Below, one piece after another: positions 11,989-13,084 of a DNA stretch of 13,084 bases. The notes under the pieces are model-generated. The model did no database searches and was not told where the DNA came from. It saw only the letters and a list, made by a program, of their open reading frames with translations. The stretch comes from an uncultured Bacteroidia bacterium (GTDB taxonomy: Bacteria; Bacteroidota; Bacteroidia; Bacteroidales; CAJPTX01), in the NCBI GenBank assembly GCA_938038735.1, contig CALHSW010000032.1:1-13084 (forward strand), read 5' to 3'. The position numbers were made by a program, and so were the translations under genes. Positions within the stretch are counted from its first letter, which is position 1. Each line of letters starts with the position of its first letter.

Positions 11989-13084
11989 ATGGAGAAAAGA
12001 ACGGTACAGGGGATGTTGCCACGCGTTGCGTTGGGTGTTCTCCTGCTGGTGATCGTTTGGGCGAGCGGGTGCGATAAGAGGCATCGAGAAGGCTCTCAGG
12101 GTGCAGATGTCTATTTTACCGTTGACACGGTGCGGTTTGATACCGTAATGCACTCCACAGTATCATCGATGAGAAAAGTGTCGTTGCGGAACGATGGGCG
12201 GCGGGAGGTCTGTGTAGCGAATGTTCGGATGGAGGGGGAAAGAACGAGCGCATTCCATGTGGTCATTGATGGAGTGCAATATGAAAAATTCGGGGGGGCA
12301 ACGATACCCGCGGGGGACAGCGTGATTCTAATTCTAACGATGTACACGGAGGAGTACGTCCCCGATGCGTTTGAGCAGCTGGATGCGCGGGTGGTGGCAG
12401 AAGTGGGGGAGAGGGCGGTAGCGCTGCCCATACGGGGATGGAACGCGGGGTGGAGCGAGCTGGAGACGGTAGTGGCTGGGAACGTAGTGGTGCCAGCGGG
12501 AGGTATTCGGTACGTACCAAAGGGAACGGAAGTGCAGCGGGGGGCCACGCTGACCTTGGAGGCGGGGTCTACGCTTCTATTTGGGAATGGTGCAAGCCTA
12601 TGCGTAAAGGGGAAGCTGGAGGCGAGGGGCGATGCGCAGGCGAGGGTGTGCTTTTTACCGCAGCGGATGGAGCCGTACTACATGCGTAAGCCGGGGCAAT
12701 GGGCGGGGGTGATGGTAGAATCGGGGAGCGATGGGCTGGGCCTATCGCATGTGGACGTGCGTGGGGCTGTGACAGGAGTTGAGATAAAGGGGAAGACACT
12801 GGGCGGGCAGGCTGTGCAGTTGGAGAACTGTAGAGTGCTGTACAGCAGTCAGGATGGGCTACGGTTAGGGGGAGGGAGCGAGGCGAAGGTGGTAGGGTCT
12901 ATTTTAGGACAGAATTATCGTCATGGTATTTCGCTGGAGGGGGCGAAGGCGGAGCTGATATACTGTACGGTGTGCGCAGAGTCGATGCCGCCGCAGTCGC
13001 GGCTAGGGGAGGGGATTTGGCTTGACGATAGGGAGGGGAGCTGCTCGCTGGATATGTTGAACTGCATCGTGTGGGGGGATCGGG
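11989..13084 (+). CDS. Beta-helix lipoprotein with N-terminal Ig-like domain (partial, runs off the right edge)
   Basis: The frame is open from the ATG at 11989 to the last base with no stop, 365 codons visible. An in-frame ATG at 11974 would add five residues; GGGAGGGAG before 11989 favours the later start. The N-terminus is a lipoprotein signal: basic start, hydrophobic VALGVLLLVIVW, then ASGC with Cys28. Residues about 45-145 look like an immunoglobulin-like domain of the choice-of-anchor/Hydin type (VDTVRFDTVMHS, RNDGRREVCVANV, PAGDSVILILTMY, RAVALPIRGW). From about 165 the sequence turns into parallel beta-helix rungs (IRYVPKGTEV, LTLEAGSTLLFGNGASLCVKGKLEARG, GLGLSHVDVRG, VQLENCRVLYSSQDGLRLGG, ISLEGAKAELIYCTV). 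I recall uncharacterised Bacteroidetes lipoproteins with this layout. Anchoring to a cell-envelope membrane is expected; the ligand or substrate is unknown. Confidence 0.88.
   Translation, partial: MEKRTVQGMLPRVALGVLLLVIVWASGCDKRHREGSQGADVYFTVDTVRFDTVMHSTVSSMRKVSLRNDGRREVCVANVRMEGERTSAFHVVIDGVQYEKFGGATIPAGDSVILILTMYTEEYVPDAFEQLDARVVAEVGERAVALPIRGWNAGWSELETVVAGNVVVPAGGIRYVPKGTEVQRGATLTLEAGSTLLFGNGASLCVKGKLEARGDAQARVCFLPQRMEPYYMRKPGQWAGVMVESGSDGLGLSHVDVRGAVTGVEIKGKTLGGQAVQLENCRVLYSSQDGLRLGGGSEAKVVGSILGQNYRHGISLEGAKAELIYCTVCAESMPPQSRLGEGIWLDDREGSCSLDMLNCIVWGDR

Overview
The window looks like chromosomal DNA from a GC-rich member of the Bacteroidetes, most likely Bacteroidales and perhaps Porphyromonas-like. 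The genus is a guess. The grounds are family content (a DUF3127-type single-strand-binding-like protein, a SPOR protein paired with an outer-membrane barrel carrying thrombospondin type 3 repeats, bactofilin, an FKBP lipoprotein, a beta-helix lipoprotein) and -7 promoter boxes of the Bacteroidetes form TAnnTTTG. The + strand is very G-rich throughout, including under the one gene on the - strand. I see no integrase, transposase, phage gene, CRISPR array, tRNA or rRNA.

Layout. Bases 1-523 hold a tandem repeat of about 210 bases: two full copies and a third cut short, with the array probably continuing left of the window. Each copy opens with four tightly packed hairpins. A galE gene (727-1752) lies on the - strand. 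A 450-base gap follows, with a terminator-like hairpin and a TACCTTTG promoter box, and then dnaN (2203-3345) and a DnaQ-type exonuclease (3388-4158). A second TACCTTTG box (4358-4365) precedes a pair of envelope genes: a secreted protein with a duplicated domain and a C-terminal SPOR domain (4425-5816), and an outer-membrane barrel with calcium-binding repeats (5826-7295).

Next come an OsmC-like protein, a bactofilin and a small four-helix membrane protein (7405-8646), closely spaced and probably co-transcribed. Then come panB (8700-9515), an RluA-family pseudouridine synthase two bases later (9518-10237), a lipoprotein FKBP (10305-11069) and a DUF3127/SSB-like protein with a Gln/Gly/Tyr/Pro-rich repeat and an SSB-like acidic tip (11094-11777). 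A strong hairpin at 11800-11839 closes that run. A beta-helix lipoprotein gene begins at 11989 and runs off the right edge.

How the genes work together. Most of the window is housekeeping: sugar-nucleotide epimerisation, replication clamp and proofreading-type nuclease, pantothenate synthesis and RNA modification, interleaved with cell-envelope proteins. The parts least explained by known families are the four-hairpin repeat array, the SPOR/barrel pair, the FKBP with altered active-site residues, and the repeat-expanded SSB-like protein.
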